Assembly (NCBI RefSeq): GCF_002531825.1
Contig: NZ_NWSX01000022.1
Location: 26,621 to 90,620 of the forward strand
Direction: 5' to 3'
From: Rhizobium sp. J15
Lineage (GTDB): Bacteria; Pseudomonadota; Alphaproteobacteria; Rhizobiales; Rhizobiaceae
DNA length: 64,000 nucleotides
Shown: piece by piece, positions 53,160 to 61,810 of the stretch
How the letters are laid out: each line of letters begins with the position of its first letter
How positions within the stretch are numbered: the first letter of the stretch is position 1
Made by a program: the position numbers and the translations under genes
The notes under the pieces: generated by a model
Databases searched by the model: none
The model's input: the letters and a program-made list of their open reading frames with translations, nothing else
Told to the model about the DNA's origin: nothing

Positions 53160-54065
53160 CCGGCGGAAGACGACTTCGCTGACGAGAAGAAGCGTCGTGC
53201 CGAGCATCAGCGGGATGAAGAAATAGGCGCAACGGAACGCGATCAGCGCGCCGATCGACGCTTCCTGCGGCACGACATAGGAAACGGTCGCCTCCAGCAC
53301 GCCGAGACCGCCCGGTATATGCGTTGCGAGGATCGCCGAATTGGCGAGCACGTAAGCCGTGACCGACCGGAAGAAGGCCACGTCGCCTGAGGTCGAGAGC
53401 ATCTGGTGCAGGCAGGCGGACACCAGCATGAAATTGATCGTCCCGACAGCCACCTGCGCCACCGCGATCGGGAAGCGCGGCAGCTGAAACGACCAGCGCC
53501 ACAGCCTGAGCCGTCCGCGAATGAAAAACGCGAGGCCCGCATAGACGACCGGCACGATCAGCGCCAGCAGCCCGAAGATGCGGGTGCTTGCCGCATCGGC
53601 GCGCAGCAGGCGTGCCGCGTCATCGGGATTGATGGTCAGCGCGAGCCCGCCGAGCGTGACGAGCCCAAGCCCCACGGTGACGCCGCAAAACAGGATGATC
53701 TTCGCCACATCCTCCGTCGTCAGCCCCCAGCGCGAATAGAAGCGATAGCGGAAGGCGCCGCTGCTCAGCCCCGCAAAGCCGATATTGTGGCCGAGCGAAA
53801 GACTGATGAAGGAGGCGAGCACGATCTTCCGATAGGGCAAGGATTTGCCGAGCGAACGGATCGCCAGGAAATCGAAACAACTGAGGCAGAGATAGGAAGC
53901 AGCCGCAAAGAGAAGCGCCGTGCAGAAGGTCGAAAATGGAATGCTGCGAACCGACTGGACGATCTCATCAAGGCTATATTGCTGAAAAATCCGGTAGAGA
54001 AGAAAGACCGCAAGACAAAGCGCGGCAACGAGCAGTCCATTCAAGATTATGCTTTTCAGGCTCAT
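53103..54065 (-). CDS. YbhN/UPF0104 (LPG-synthase transmembrane-like) membrane protein
   Basis: 320 residues with eight or so membrane helices. The conserved family blocks are ISLSLGHNIGFAGLSSGAFRYRFYSRWGL (near 93-120), AILATHIPGGLGVLEATVSY and RCAYFFIPLMLG. The family is the flippase-like transmembrane part of lysylphosphatidylglycerol synthase without the aminoacyl-transfer domain, so a lipid-translocating role is plausible. It is convergent with, and overlaps, the phospholipase D-type gene. Confidence 0.83.
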   Translation of the reverse strand: MSLKSIILNGLLVAALCLAVFLLYRIFQQYSLDEIVQSVRSIPFSTFCTALLFAAASYLCLSCFDFLAIRSLGKSLPYRKIVLASFISLSLGHNIGFAGLSSGAFRYRFYSRWGLTTEDVAKIILFCGVTVGLGLVTLGGLALTINPDDAARLLRADAASTRIFGLLALIVPVVYAGLAFFIRGRLRLWRWSFQLPRFPIAVAQVAVGTINFMLVSACLHQMLSTSGDVAFFRSVTAYVLANSAILATHIPGGLGVLEATVSYVVPQEASIGALIAFRCAYFFIPLMLGTTLLLVSEVVFRRSGGGAGEEAEEGAEAQSV

Positions 54066-54118
54066 CGATCATCCATTCCGAAGTGCGGGCGGCGGGGCTC
54101 GTCTTCTGGAACGATCAA

Positions 54119-54170
54119 ACGAGTTCTGTGTTCCCCCGGGGAGGACGAGTTCTGTGTCCCCCTCGGGGAA
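54119..54170. repeat. Two tandem ~26-base units
   Basis: ACGAGTTCTGTG starts at 54119 and again at 54145, each followed by a C-run and G-run (CCCCCGGGG and CCCCCTCGGGG). The units lie between the divergent ybhN-like start (54065) and the ATG at 54189, so they may be a duplicated regulator site or form C/G hairpins in the leader. Confidence 0.6.
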
Positions 54171-54188
54171 ACAAGCTTTCAGTGGGCC

Positions 54189-54917
54189 ATGCCGAACAAA
54201 CCGATCAAACTCCTGACCTATAACGTGCACAGCTGCATCGGCAGCGACCGGAAGCTCGATCCCGGCCGCATCGCTTCCGTCATTGCCGAGACGGGGGCCG
54301 ATATCATCGCGCTCCAGGAGGTGGACGTCGGCAGGCGCAGGACCGGCGGCATCGACCAGGCGCATGTGATCGCCTCGCTTCTGAAGATGCAGGCGCATTT
54401 CCATCCGGCGCTGTCGGTCGCCGAAGAACAATACGGCGATGCCATTATCACCGCCCTGCCGACAGGCGCGGTCAAGGCCGGCCCGCTGCCCTCGATCGGC
54501 GAAGCCAGGGGCGCGCTTTCCGTCGAGATCATGGTTGGCGACAGGAAACTGCTCGTCGTCAACACCCATCTCGGCCTTCGCGGCCGCGAGCGCATCCGCC
54601 AGATGACGACGCTGTTGAATTCCGGCTGGCTGCACGGAACGGCGGAAACGCCTCTTCCCACCGTCCTCTGCGGCGATTTCAACGCCATCCCCTCCTCCGC
54701 CACCTACCGGCTCGTCGCCCGCTCGCTGAAGGATGCGCAGCTCGCCGGCCCGGGTGCGCCGAAAGCCACCTTTCCCTCCCGCTATCCGCTGATGCGCCTC
54801 GACCACATCTTCGTGACCGGCGATCTCGTCGTCAAACAGGCAAAAGTTCTGGAAACCCGGCTGACGAGGGTCGCCTCGGACCATCTCCCGCTGCTTGCGG
54901 AAATCGGTTTCGCCTGA
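54189..54917 (+). CDS. Endonuclease/exonuclease/phosphatase-family protein (YbhP-like)
   Basis: 242 residues from ATG 54189; no strong ribosome site, so the start is provisional. EEP-fold motifs are intact: LLTYNVHSCIG near 8-18, DIIALQEVD with the metal-binding Glu near 44, VVNTHLGLRGRERI, VLCGDFNAIPSS with the Asp-Phe-Asn pair, and the final ASDHLPLLAE. YbhP-type members sit next to ClsB and YbhN in enterobacteria, as here, suggesting a phospholipid-related phosphodiesterase rather than a nuclease. Confidence 0.85.
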   Translation: MPNKPIKLLTYNVHSCIGSDRKLDPGRIASVIAETGADIIALQEVDVGRRRTGGIDQAHVIASLLKMQAHFHPALSVAEEQYGDAIITALPTGAVKAGPLPSIGEARGALSVEIMVGDRKLLVVNTHLGLRGRERIRQMTTLLNSGWLHGTAETPLPTVLCGDFNAIPSSATYRLVARSLKDAQLAGPGAPKATFPSRYPLMRLDHIFVTGDLVVKQAKVLETRLTRVASDHLPLLAEIGFA

Positions 54918-54951
54918 CCATCGGGCGTTGGGCGGAATCGCGCGGATCTCA

Positions 54952-55254
54952 TCAATGCAGCATCGGCCCTAGCGGATATTGCGGATGCCTGCAGTGAAAA
55001 GTGGTGATAAGCCCGAGGGCGCGTGTCGCAACATCTTCAGCCAGAACGGCATCAGTTGCAGCCAGATCTCCGGCGACAGACAGGATCGCCGTTCCAACCG
55101 AGAGCATCGCGGTCCCAAGCGCGTCATCACCTTCCTGCGCCGCCCACCTCGCATTCCGCTCCAGTGTCACGGCCAGCTTCTCCAGCATCGCCTGCCGTTC
55201 CGAAGGAGCGAGATCGCCAAATGCGGGGTTCAAACCGGCTGCCAATGCCTTCAT
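54952..55254 (-). CDS. Hypothetical protein (100 aa)
   Basis: 100 residues, alanine-rich and helical (SERQAMLEKLAVTLERNARWAAQEGDDALGTAMLSVG), with no signal, membrane helix or known motif. The upstream ribosome site is weak. Composition is coding-like and in keeping with the flanks, so I list it, but the start and reality are not certain. Confidence 0.5.
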   Translation of the reverse strand: MKALAAGLNPAFGDLAPSERQAMLEKLAVTLERNARWAAQEGDDALGTAMLSVGTAILSVAGDLAATDAVLAEDVATRALGLITTFHCRHPQYPLGPMLH

Positions 55255-55491
55255 CGCGACGCCTGCGATTTGTTGTTGGTAGGCTGCAAACGCGCGAAAT
55301 GTCCGAAAGATGCGTTCGATGGCGGACGGGGTGCGGACCGTGCCGGCAAGTTTCGAAACAGGCTCGGAGCGCCTGAACGCTTTGCCGAGAGCGCCCTACC
55401 CTTAAGGATGGATGAATGGGGCCGCCTCAAGAGGTTGATAAGCTTCATCATCTGACCCATATAGAAACGGCTGCGGCCAGCTCAGCTGGGC

Positions 55492-55532
55492 GCAGGCTTG
55501 GGAAAACCCCGAGCCTGCCTTTTTGGCAGGCT
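55492..55532 (+). terminator. Mutually exclusive hairpins, attenuator-like
   Basis: GCAGGCT (55492-55498) pairs with AGCCTGC (55512-55518) and is followed by CTTTTT, a terminator shape. The same middle arm, AGCCTGCC (55512-55519), pairs perfectly with GGCAGGCT (55525-55532) across a TTTTT loop. The 361-base gap 55255-55615 holds nothing else recognised. It lies 84 bases before a small HTH gene. Confidence 0.55.
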
Positions 55533-55615
55533 GATACGCTTCTTTAAGCGAAGGCTCGCAAGGAACAGATTGCCCTTCCCGCGAGTTCATTGACGCAATT
55601 TAATCGGAGACGAAT

Positions 55616-55807
55616 ATGGATCAATTTGCCAGCAGCAATACGATGCTTGCGCTGCGCCTTCAACAGGCGCGGCTTGCAAAGGGTTACAGTCTGGAAGACC
55701 TTGCAATCGCGACCGGACTGACAATTGATGAAATTGCCGCGGCCGAAGAGCCGGGCAACAATGTGCCTCAGCATCACGTCGATCGTATCGACCATGCTCT
55801 CGGCTGA
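55616..55807 (+). CDS. Small XRE-type helix-turn-helix protein (63 aa)
   Basis: 63 residues from ATG 55616 (CGGAGACGAAT upstream). ALRLQQARLAKGYSLEDLAIATGLTIDEIAAAEEP is a Cro/C1-type HTH covering nearly the entire protein. Such single-domain proteins may act as DNA-binding dimers. No toxin or phage partner is adjacent, so the target is unknown. The exclusive hairpins upstream suggest regulated read-through. Confidence 0.7.
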   Translation: MDQFASSNTMLALRLQQARLAKGYSLEDLAIATGLTIDEIAAAEEPGNNVPQHHVDRIDHALG

Positions 55808-55932
55808 GCTTTAACGACACAGATAGAGACTTCGGCGGACAGTCCCACCATTGAAGTCCGTCACACCGCCAGCATTAGAAGGCTCATCAATTCAGCCAAC
55901 CTCGACGAACACGACGCGCCGTCGACGGCGCG

Positions 55933-56184
55933 TCAGTGACGGCTATAGAGCGGCGGCATCACGTCTTCGTCGGCAAGCTCGGGATAGAGCTGCCGGCGCG
56001 TGCGGGCGAGCGCTTCGGCCTCCCTGCGGTTCCGGTCCAGGAGAGCCGATGTCACATCCTTGTAGGGCGCGCCCTCCGACAAGGCGACGCGCACGGTTGC
56101 GCCCTGCGAGAGGAAGTCGCAGAACGACTGCACCGAGCGAAGGCGCGTCGTGATCTCGACGTAGCGGTCGTCATATCCAGCCAT
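55933..56184 (-). CDS. Hypothetical protein (83 aa)
   Basis: 83 residues from ATG 56184, supported by a strong AAGGAGGCAGGC site. It is charged and helical (DRNRREAEALARTRRQLYPELADEDV) with no known motif, signal or membrane segment. Probably a rhizobial conserved small protein; function unknown. A palindromic intergenic repeat begins 13 bases upstream of its start codon. Confidence 0.65.
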   Translation of the reverse strand: MAGYDDRYVEITTRLRSVQSFCDFLSQGATVRVALSEGAPYKDVTSALLDRNRREAEALARTRRQLYPELADEDVMPPLYSRH

Positions 56185-56196
56185 GCCTGCCTCCTT

Positions 56197-56299
56197 CTAA
56201 AGCGCGTCGGGATCTTTCAGATCCGCTCATTGCGCTTTAGGCTTTTGCTTTCACGCATGTCGTTGCCGCAAAACCGCACCACACTTTTGCGCGACACGC
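56197..56299. repeat. Intergenic palindromic repeat (RIME-like)
   Basis: Two nested palindromes side by side: CTAAAGCGC (56197-56205) with GCGCTTTAG (56232-56240), enclosing GATCT...AGATC; then GCATGTCG-TTGCCGCAAAA (56255-56273) against TTTTGCGCGACACGC (56285-56299). This two-part organisation is typical of rhizobial intergenic mosaic elements, which are dispersed in many copies. A fragment with GCTTTAGAGCGTCGGG also occurs at the right edge of the window. Confidence 0.65.
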
Positions 56300-56350
56300 G
56301 TCAGGAAAGGCAAGATTTCACGCACACTTCGGCAAGAAGATGGCGGCCGG

Positions 56351-58249
56351 TCAGATCACCATCTGCTCGCCGAGCTCGACGACGCGGTTGCTCGGCAGCT
56401 GGAAATAATCGGAGGGATCGATGGCGAAACCGGCCATGGCGATGAACAGGCGGTCCTGCCAGCGGGGAAGACCGGTATTGGGATCGCCGACCAGCTTGCG
56501 CCGCCCGACATAGAAGGAGGTCGACATGATCTCGAACTGGAATCCCGCCTGCCGGCAAAGCGGCATGGCCGCCGAGACGTTCTGATCTTCCATGAAGCCG
56601 AAATTCAGCTGGATCTTGCTGAAGCGGGGCGAGATCCGCTCGATCGTCACCCGCTGGGATTCCGGCACATAGGGCCGCGACGCCGTCCTGATGTTCAGGA
56701 TGACGTTCTGCTCGTGAAGGACCCTGTTGTGCTTGATGTTGTGCAGCAGAACGCTGGGCGCCATGTCGGGAACGCTCGAGAGGAAGATCGCCGTTCCCGG
56801 GACATCGACCGGGCTATGTTCCGACTTGCGCTCGATCGACCTGACGAACTGGGCAAGCGGAATGTCGTTGCGCGCGGCCTTGTCCCGCACGAGCAGCGTT
56901 CCCTTCTTCCAAGTCCACATCATCGCGATCAGCACGGCGGCGATCAGCACCGGAACATAGCCGCCGTCGTGGATCTTCAGGAGGTTGGCGCTGAGGAAGA
57001 CGCTCTCCAGCACGAAGAGCGGAAGCAGGACGGCAAGGGCGGCGAGCACCGTCCAGCCCCAGACGGCGCGAAGGAACTGGAACGACAGGATGGTGGTGAC
57101 CACCATGGCGCCCGTGACAGAGATCCCGTAGGCCGTTGCCAGCGATTCCGAGCTGCCGAAAGAGAAGATCAGGGCGAGCACGCCGATCAGCAGCACCATG
57201 TTGACCGCGGGCACATAGATCTGGCCGGTGTTAGACGCGGAGGTGAAGCAGATTTCCAGACGCGGCAGGAAGCCCAAGTGAATGGCCTGGCGGGCGAGCG
57301 AGAAGGCGCCGGTTATGACAGCCTGGCTGGCGATGATCGTCGCGGCGGTCGCCAGGAGTACGGCGGGCAGCATCGCCCATTCCGGAAACAGCAGGAAGAA
57401 CGGATCGGATGCGGCAGCCGGGTTCTTGAGGACGAGGGCGCCTTGTCCGAGGTAGTTGAGAGCAAGCGACGGGAAGACCACCGCGAACCAGGCGACCTGG
57501 ATCGGCTTGCGTCCGAAGTGCCCGAGATCGGCATAGAGCGCTTCCGCGCCCGTCACGGTCAGGAATACCGCGCCGAGGATGACGAGGCCGACGAAGCCCG
57601 CATGGGTGATGAAGTCGAAGGCGTAGAACGGGTTGAGTGCGGCGAAAATCGACGTATCGTCGGCGATGTGAAGCAGGCCAGCAATGCCCATGACCACGAA
57701 CCAGACGAGCGTGATCGGCCCGAACAGCTTGGACACGGCGGCGGTTCCGACCGATTGCACCAGAAAGACCATGAGCATGATCGCCACTGCGATCGGCAGC
57801 ACATAGGGCGTGAAAACAGGCGTCACCAGCTTCAGGCCTTCGAGCGCCGAAAGAACCGAGAGTGCCGGCGTGATCATGGCGTCGCCGATGAAAAGGGCCG
57901 CACCGATGATGCCCGCGAAGAAGAAGATCGTCGCGTGCCTTTTCGTCTTCTTCATCAGAAGCGCGAGCAGCGAAAGCGTGCCGCCCTCGCCGTCATTGTC
58001 GGCCCTGAGAAGGAAGAGCACGTATTTGAAGGTGACGATGATCGTCAGCGTCCAGATCATCAGCGAGATCAGCCCGATCACCTCGTGCGGAGCCGCGCCA
58101 TCATGGGCAAAGGGCCGAAGCGCCTCACGAAAGGCATAAAGCGGGCTGGTGCCGATGTCGCCATAGACGACGCCGACCGCACCGATCAGAAGCCCCGCGA
58201 ACTGTCGCGAACCATGGTGGCTGCTGGCTTCGTGGGCTGTTGCACTCAT
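56351..58249 (-). CDS. kup: Kup-family potassium uptake protein
   Basis: 632 residues from ATG 58249 (GAGGATGCCTG upstream). About twelve membrane helices occupy the first 460 residues; the family signature GAVGVVYGDIGTSPLYAFREAL is at about 20-40, followed by VLFLLRADNDGEGG and GDAMITPALSVLSALEGL. The ~170-residue cytoplasmic tail ends VVELGEQMVI. It imports K+ with protons through the inner membrane, useful at low external K+ or under acid and osmotic stress. Monocistronic by appearance; rhizobia often carry several kup genes. Confidence 0.93.
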   Translation of the reverse strand: MSATAHEASSHHGSRQFAGLLIGAVGVVYGDIGTSPLYAFREALRPFAHDGAAPHEVIGLISLMIWTLTIIVTFKYVLFLLRADNDGEGGTLSLLALLMKKTKRHATIFFFAGIIGAALFIGDAMITPALSVLSALEGLKLVTPVFTPYVLPIAVAIMLMVFLVQSVGTAAVSKLFGPITLVWFVVMGIAGLLHIADDTSIFAALNPFYAFDFITHAGFVGLVILGAVFLTVTGAEALYADLGHFGRKPIQVAWFAVVFPSLALNYLGQGALVLKNPAAASDPFFLLFPEWAMLPAVLLATAATIIASQAVITGAFSLARQAIHLGFLPRLEICFTSASNTGQIYVPAVNMVLLIGVLALIFSFGSSESLATAYGISVTGAMVVTTILSFQFLRAVWGWTVLAALAVLLPLFVLESVFLSANLLKIHDGGYVPVLIAAVLIAMMWTWKKGTLLVRDKAARNDIPLAQFVRSIERKSEHSPVDVPGTAIFLSSVPDMAPSVLLHNIKHNRVLHEQNVILNIRTASRPYVPESQRVTIERISPRFSKIQLNFGFMEDQNVSAAMPLCRQAGFQFEIMSTSFYVGRRKLVGDPNTGLPRWQDRLFIAMAGFAIDPSDYFQLPSNRVVELGEQMVI

Positions 58250-58437
58250 CAGGCATCCTCGGCTGTTGACCCAGACCAAGGATATGGTGCGGCCACCGCG
58301 ATTTGAAACGACATTCTAGCCTAATCGATTTTCACCGGGATCCCCAGATTTTAGGCCTGGTCGCCTTAAATCGGAATCCCGGTTCAAATCAAGGGAAACA
58401 GAACATGACCCCGCTCGAAAACTCATATGTCCCGGCA

Positions 58438-58938
58438 TCAGGCTTTCGCCAATTTCCGGTTCAGGGCGGCGGCAGCGAGCGGCAGGGCCGTGGTTGCCAC
58501 GGTTCCGAGCGGCAGCCGCCGGATGCCGCGCGCGACGACGAATGCCGCCGCCATCGCGCCCGCCAGCTTGAGCCATGGCCGGTCGCCGAGCTGCGCATGC
58601 GCGCTGGCATCGGCCCATCGGACGTTTTCCGTCACGACGGTTGCGGCCTGATCCCTGATCACATGGAGCCTGGCCCGGAGATTTTCGAGCTCTTCCCGCA
58701 ACTCCCGCAGACGGCCTTCGAGAGCATGCCCTTCGGAGACCTCGACGGTTTCCACGACATAGGCTTCGAACGGGACATCCTGGCCGAGCGTGGCGAGATA
58801 GGCACGGTATTCCGCCTCGCTCGCAAAACCCTCGCGCCTGACGAGGTCAGGATTGATCTCGGCCTCTCCTCTATCTGTCAGCGGAATGCCGGCATCGTCG
58901 AGCCTGTCGTTCGTGCCGGCGGGTTCGTTCTTGAACAT
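58438..58938 (-). CDS. Hypothetical protein with C-terminal hydrophobic segments (166 aa)
   Basis: 166 residues from ATG 58938 (GGGAGACGC upstream). An acidic N-terminal part is followed by a helical stretch LEGRLRELREELENLRARLHVIRDQA (coiled-coil-like, near 80-105) and two hydrophobic segments near the end (LKLAGAMAAAFVVARGI and TVATTALPLAAAAL). The layout recalls DUF3618-type envelope-stress proteins, but I cannot assign the family. Its start is 77 bases from the end of the oxidase gene on the same strand. Confidence 0.6.
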   Translation of the reverse strand: MFKNEPAGTNDRLDDAGIPLTDRGEAEINPDLVRREGFASEAEYRAYLATLGQDVPFEAYVVETVEVSEGHALEGRLRELREELENLRARLHVIRDQAATVVTENVRWADASAHAQLGDRPWLKLAGAMAAAFVVARGIRRLPLGTVATTALPLAAAALNRKLAKA

Positions 58939-59014
58939 GATGCGTCTCCCATGTTTCCTCACGGCAGAACGCCCGATGGCCGAAATTGATCCCTTCCGCC
59001 GGCAGAAGACGATT

Positions 59015-60151
59015 TCATTGCCCCGGCGGGCTGAAGCGTTCCGGCCGGAAATCCGCCAGCAGCGGGTGGCGGCGTCCGGTGGCGATCTCGTCGGCGAGCA
59101 ATTCGCCGGCAATCAGGCCGAGCGTCGCGCCGCTATGGCTGAAGGCGACGAAATACCCCCAGATCGACGGCAGTTCGCCGAAAACCGGCTCGCCATCGCC
59201 CGGGATCGGCTTCGGGCCGACGCCGTAATCCTCGATTTCGAGCGCGGGGTTGCCTTCCAGAACCTTCGAAGCCTCGCGCAGCAGCCCGTCCAGCGTCGAT
59301 TGCCTGACCTCATAGCTACCGTCCGCCTTGATGCCGACCTCTTCCTCCGACCAGGCGGAATCGAGCGCGAAACCGCCATTGGGTGTCGGCCGGATGGCAA
59401 CGCGGGGCGTGTTGAGCACAGCTTTCAGCGGGTGGCGGACCGGCTTGGTCCTGACGAGAAGGGCGACCGGCGTCGCGTCCTCGATCGTCTCGCCGACCTC
59501 GGCCACGATCTGGGGAACGGCGCCGCCCGCAGCAAGCAAGACGGACTCAGCTTCCCAGCGCCGGCCATCCGCAGCGGTCACGCCGCAGACGCGCGCACCT
59601 TCGATTTCGACCGTCGCGCGTCCGGCATCCGTGACGATCTCGCCGCCGAGGACACGGAATTCCTCTGCGAGAATGCTGATCAGCGAGGGAAGATCGACCC
59701 AGCCCTCCCCCGGGTTGAAGATCGCGCCTTGCGGCGTCACGGCGCTCGCGTCGACGCCCGGTGTGGCCCCGCCGATCTCATCAGGGGAGAGCCATTGCGC
59801 GTGGTAGCCGAGCGCGTGCTCATAATCGACGATTTCGGCGATCTCGTTGCTGGCGTCATCCGCATCCCAGGTCAGGCCGCCTTCGAAGCGCAGCCAGGGC
59901 GCATCGGGATATCGGGCGGCGAGCGTGCGATAGCGGTCGATGCCGGCAAGACGCAGCCGGTGATAGGCATCGGAGCGTTTGCGCGCCGAATTGAGCCAGG
60001 CGAGCGAGCGGCCGGAAGCGCCATTGGCAAGCGGCCCGTCATTGACGAGCACGGTGGCGATCCCCAGCCGGGCGAGATGGACCGCTGTCGAGACGCCGAA
60101 TATGCCGCCGCCGATGATGACGACCTTCGAAGGTTTGGGGGAAGCATTCAT
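59015..60151 (-). CDS. FAD-dependent oxidoreductase (DAO family)
   Basis: 378 residues. The N-terminal dinucleotide motif is VVIIGGGIFGVSTAVHLARLG (GxGxxG near 14-19), then GASGRSLAWLNSARK, which follows the DAO-family G-S-G/N pattern. The C-terminal FAD segment is FVAFSHSGATLGLIAGELLADEI. It oxidises an amine, D-amino acid or N-substituted amino acid, passing electrons to oxygen or an acceptor. Placement downstream of an amino-acid ABC importer suggests it degrades the imported compound. Confidence 0.87.
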   Translation of the reverse strand: MNASPKPSKVVIIGGGIFGVSTAVHLARLGIATVLVNDGPLANGASGRSLAWLNSARKRSDAYHRLRLAGIDRYRTLAARYPDAPWLRFEGGLTWDADDASNEIAEIVDYEHALGYHAQWLSPDEIGGATPGVDASAVTPQGAIFNPGEGWVDLPSLISILAEEFRVLGGEIVTDAGRATVEIEGARVCGVTAADGRRWEAESVLLAAGGAVPQIVAEVGETIEDATPVALLVRTKPVRHPLKAVLNTPRVAIRPTPNGGFALDSAWSEEEVGIKADGSYEVRQSTLDGLLREASKVLEGNPALEIEDYGVGPKPIPGDGEPVFGELPSIWGYFVAFSHSGATLGLIAGELLADEIATGRRHPLLADFRPERFSPPGQ

Positions 60152-60213
60152 GTCGATAACCTTGTTTCCTGCTTTTGCTTCACTGGAACGAAATCAGGCG
60201 CCTGGGGGCCGTC

Positions 60214-61734
60214 TCAGAGGACTTCCGCGAGGAAGCGCTGCAGCCGCTCGCTTTTCGGATTGTCGAAGATCTCTTGTGGCGAACCTGCCTCGACGATCCG
60301 TCCCTCGTCCATGAACACCACCTGGTCAGCCACGCGGCGGGCAAATCCCATCTCATGGGTCACGACCGCCATCGTCATGCCCTGGCGGCCGAGCGCCGCC
60401 ATCAGATCGAGAACGCCCTTCACCAGCTCGGGGTCGAGCGCGCTCGTCACTTCGTCGAAGAGAATGATCTCGGGATCCATGGCGAGCGCGCGGGCGATGG
60501 CGACGCGCTGCTGCTGCCCGCCCGACAGGCCGGACGGACGGTGATCCCTGCGCGCGGCGAGCCCGACCTCGGCTAGGCGCGCCTCGGCGATGCGCCGCGC
60601 CTCCTGTCTCGGTATCTTCTTGATCTTCGTCAGCGACAGCATGACGTTTTCGAGCGCGGTGTGATCGGGAAACAGGTTGAAATGCTGGAACACCATGCCG
60701 ACGCGCCGGCGCAGCTTCTCCGGCTTCATGGCGAGGATGCTGTCGCCGTCGAGCAGGATGTCGCCGCCCTTCGGTTCGACCAGCCTGTTCAGGCAGCGCA
60801 GCAGCGTCGACTTGCCCGAGCCGGACGGGCCGATGATGCAGGTGACGCTGCCCGGCGCGATGTCGAGATCGATGCCCTTGAGCACGTCGAGTTCGCCGTA
60901 AGCCATGCTGAGATCGCGGATGCCGAGCGCCCCACCCTTGAAGCGCGGCCTGTCGGCGGCAGCGGGTTCGGCGGCCGCCTGCAACTCGCTCACCTCGACC
61001 AATCCGCTCGCAGCCCCAGAGCCATGTCCCTGTTTTCCCAGCCGCAGCCGCGCATCGATGAAATTGACGAAGTGGGTCAGCGGCACGGTGATGACGAGGT
61101 AGAACACGCCCGCCAGCAGCAGCGGCGACAGATTGCCGGTGACGACGGCCTGATCCTGCCCGACGCGGAAGATCTCCCGCTCGGAGGCGAGCAGACCCAG
61201 GAAATAGACGAGGCTCGAATCCTTGACGTTGCCGATGAACTGATTGACCAGCGCCGGCAGCACGCGGCGGATGCCTTGCGGGATGACGATCAGGCGCATG
61301 CCCTGCCCGTAGCTCATGCTGAGCGCTCGGCAGGCCTCCATCTGGCCGCGCTCGACGCTCTGGATGCCCGAGCGGAAGATTTCGCCGATATAGGCGCCGG
61401 CAATCAGGCTGAGCGCCAGGATGCCGAGCGGGAACGGCGACGGGCCGAAAATATCCCGTCCGATCCGGGCAAAGCCCTGGCCGATGATCAGGATGGTGAC
61501 GATCGCCGGCAGCCCGCGGAAGATATCGGTATAGATGCGCGCCGGCAGCCGCAGCCAGCGGGATTGGGAGATGCCCATGACCGCCAGCACCATGCCGATG
61601 ACGACGCCGAGCACGGTCGAGGCGGCCGCCAGGATCAGCGTATTCTTCAGGCCGACGCTGATCATGCTCGGCAGCACCTCGGCCATCGCATCCCAGTCGA
61701 GGAAGCTGCGGCGCAGATTTTCAAGCCAGTTCAT
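60214..61734 (-). CDS. Amino-acid ABC transporter permease fused to ATP-binding protein
   Basis: 506 residues from ATG 61734 (GGGG upstream; the frame opens 14 codons earlier). Residues ~1-225 are a HisM/GlnP-type permease (ACRALSMSYGQGMRLIVIPQGIRRVLPALVNQFI is the EAA loop). After a ~35-residue linker comes a complete GlnQ-type ATPase: GPSGSGKST, VFQHFNLFPDH, LSGGQQQRVAIARAL, IILFDEVTSALDPE, VTHEMGFA. The fusion yields permease and ATPase in a fixed 1:1 ratio. It serves the binding protein encoded just upstream; substrate likely an amino acid or opine-like compound. Confidence 0.9.
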   Translation of the reverse strand: MNWLENLRRSFLDWDAMAEVLPSMISVGLKNTLILAAASTVLGVVIGMVLAVMGISQSRWLRLPARIYTDIFRGLPAIVTILIIGQGFARIGRDIFGPSPFPLGILALSLIAGAYIGEIFRSGIQSVERGQMEACRALSMSYGQGMRLIVIPQGIRRVLPALVNQFIGNVKDSSLVYFLGLLASEREIFRVGQDQAVVTGNLSPLLLAGVFYLVITVPLTHFVNFIDARLRLGKQGHGSGAASGLVEVSELQAAAEPAAADRPRFKGGALGIRDLSMAYGELDVLKGIDLDIAPGSVTCIIGPSGSGKSTLLRCLNRLVEPKGGDILLDGDSILAMKPEKLRRRVGMVFQHFNLFPDHTALENVMLSLTKIKKIPRQEARRIAEARLAEVGLAARRDHRPSGLSGGQQQRVAIARALAMDPEIILFDEVTSALDPELVKGVLDLMAALGRQGMTMAVVTHEMGFARRVADQVVFMDEGRIVEAGSPQEIFDNPKSERLQRFLAEVL

Positions 61735-61810
61735 TGCAATCCCCATCGAAGCCCTTGCCGGACATGCAGCCGGCAAGGGTCAGCCGTTCGTCAGCGGACG
61801 GCGAGCAGCC

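Noticed and set aside
56714..58306. Open frame of about 530 codons opposite kup
   Set aside because: Low-complexity charged translation (runs of D, E, R, H) typical of an antisense frame; kup on the other strand is unambiguous.
58853..60544. Open frame of about 560 codons opposite the DAO-family oxidase
   Set aside because: Antisense frame to a gene with clear FAD motifs; no ribosome site or domain.
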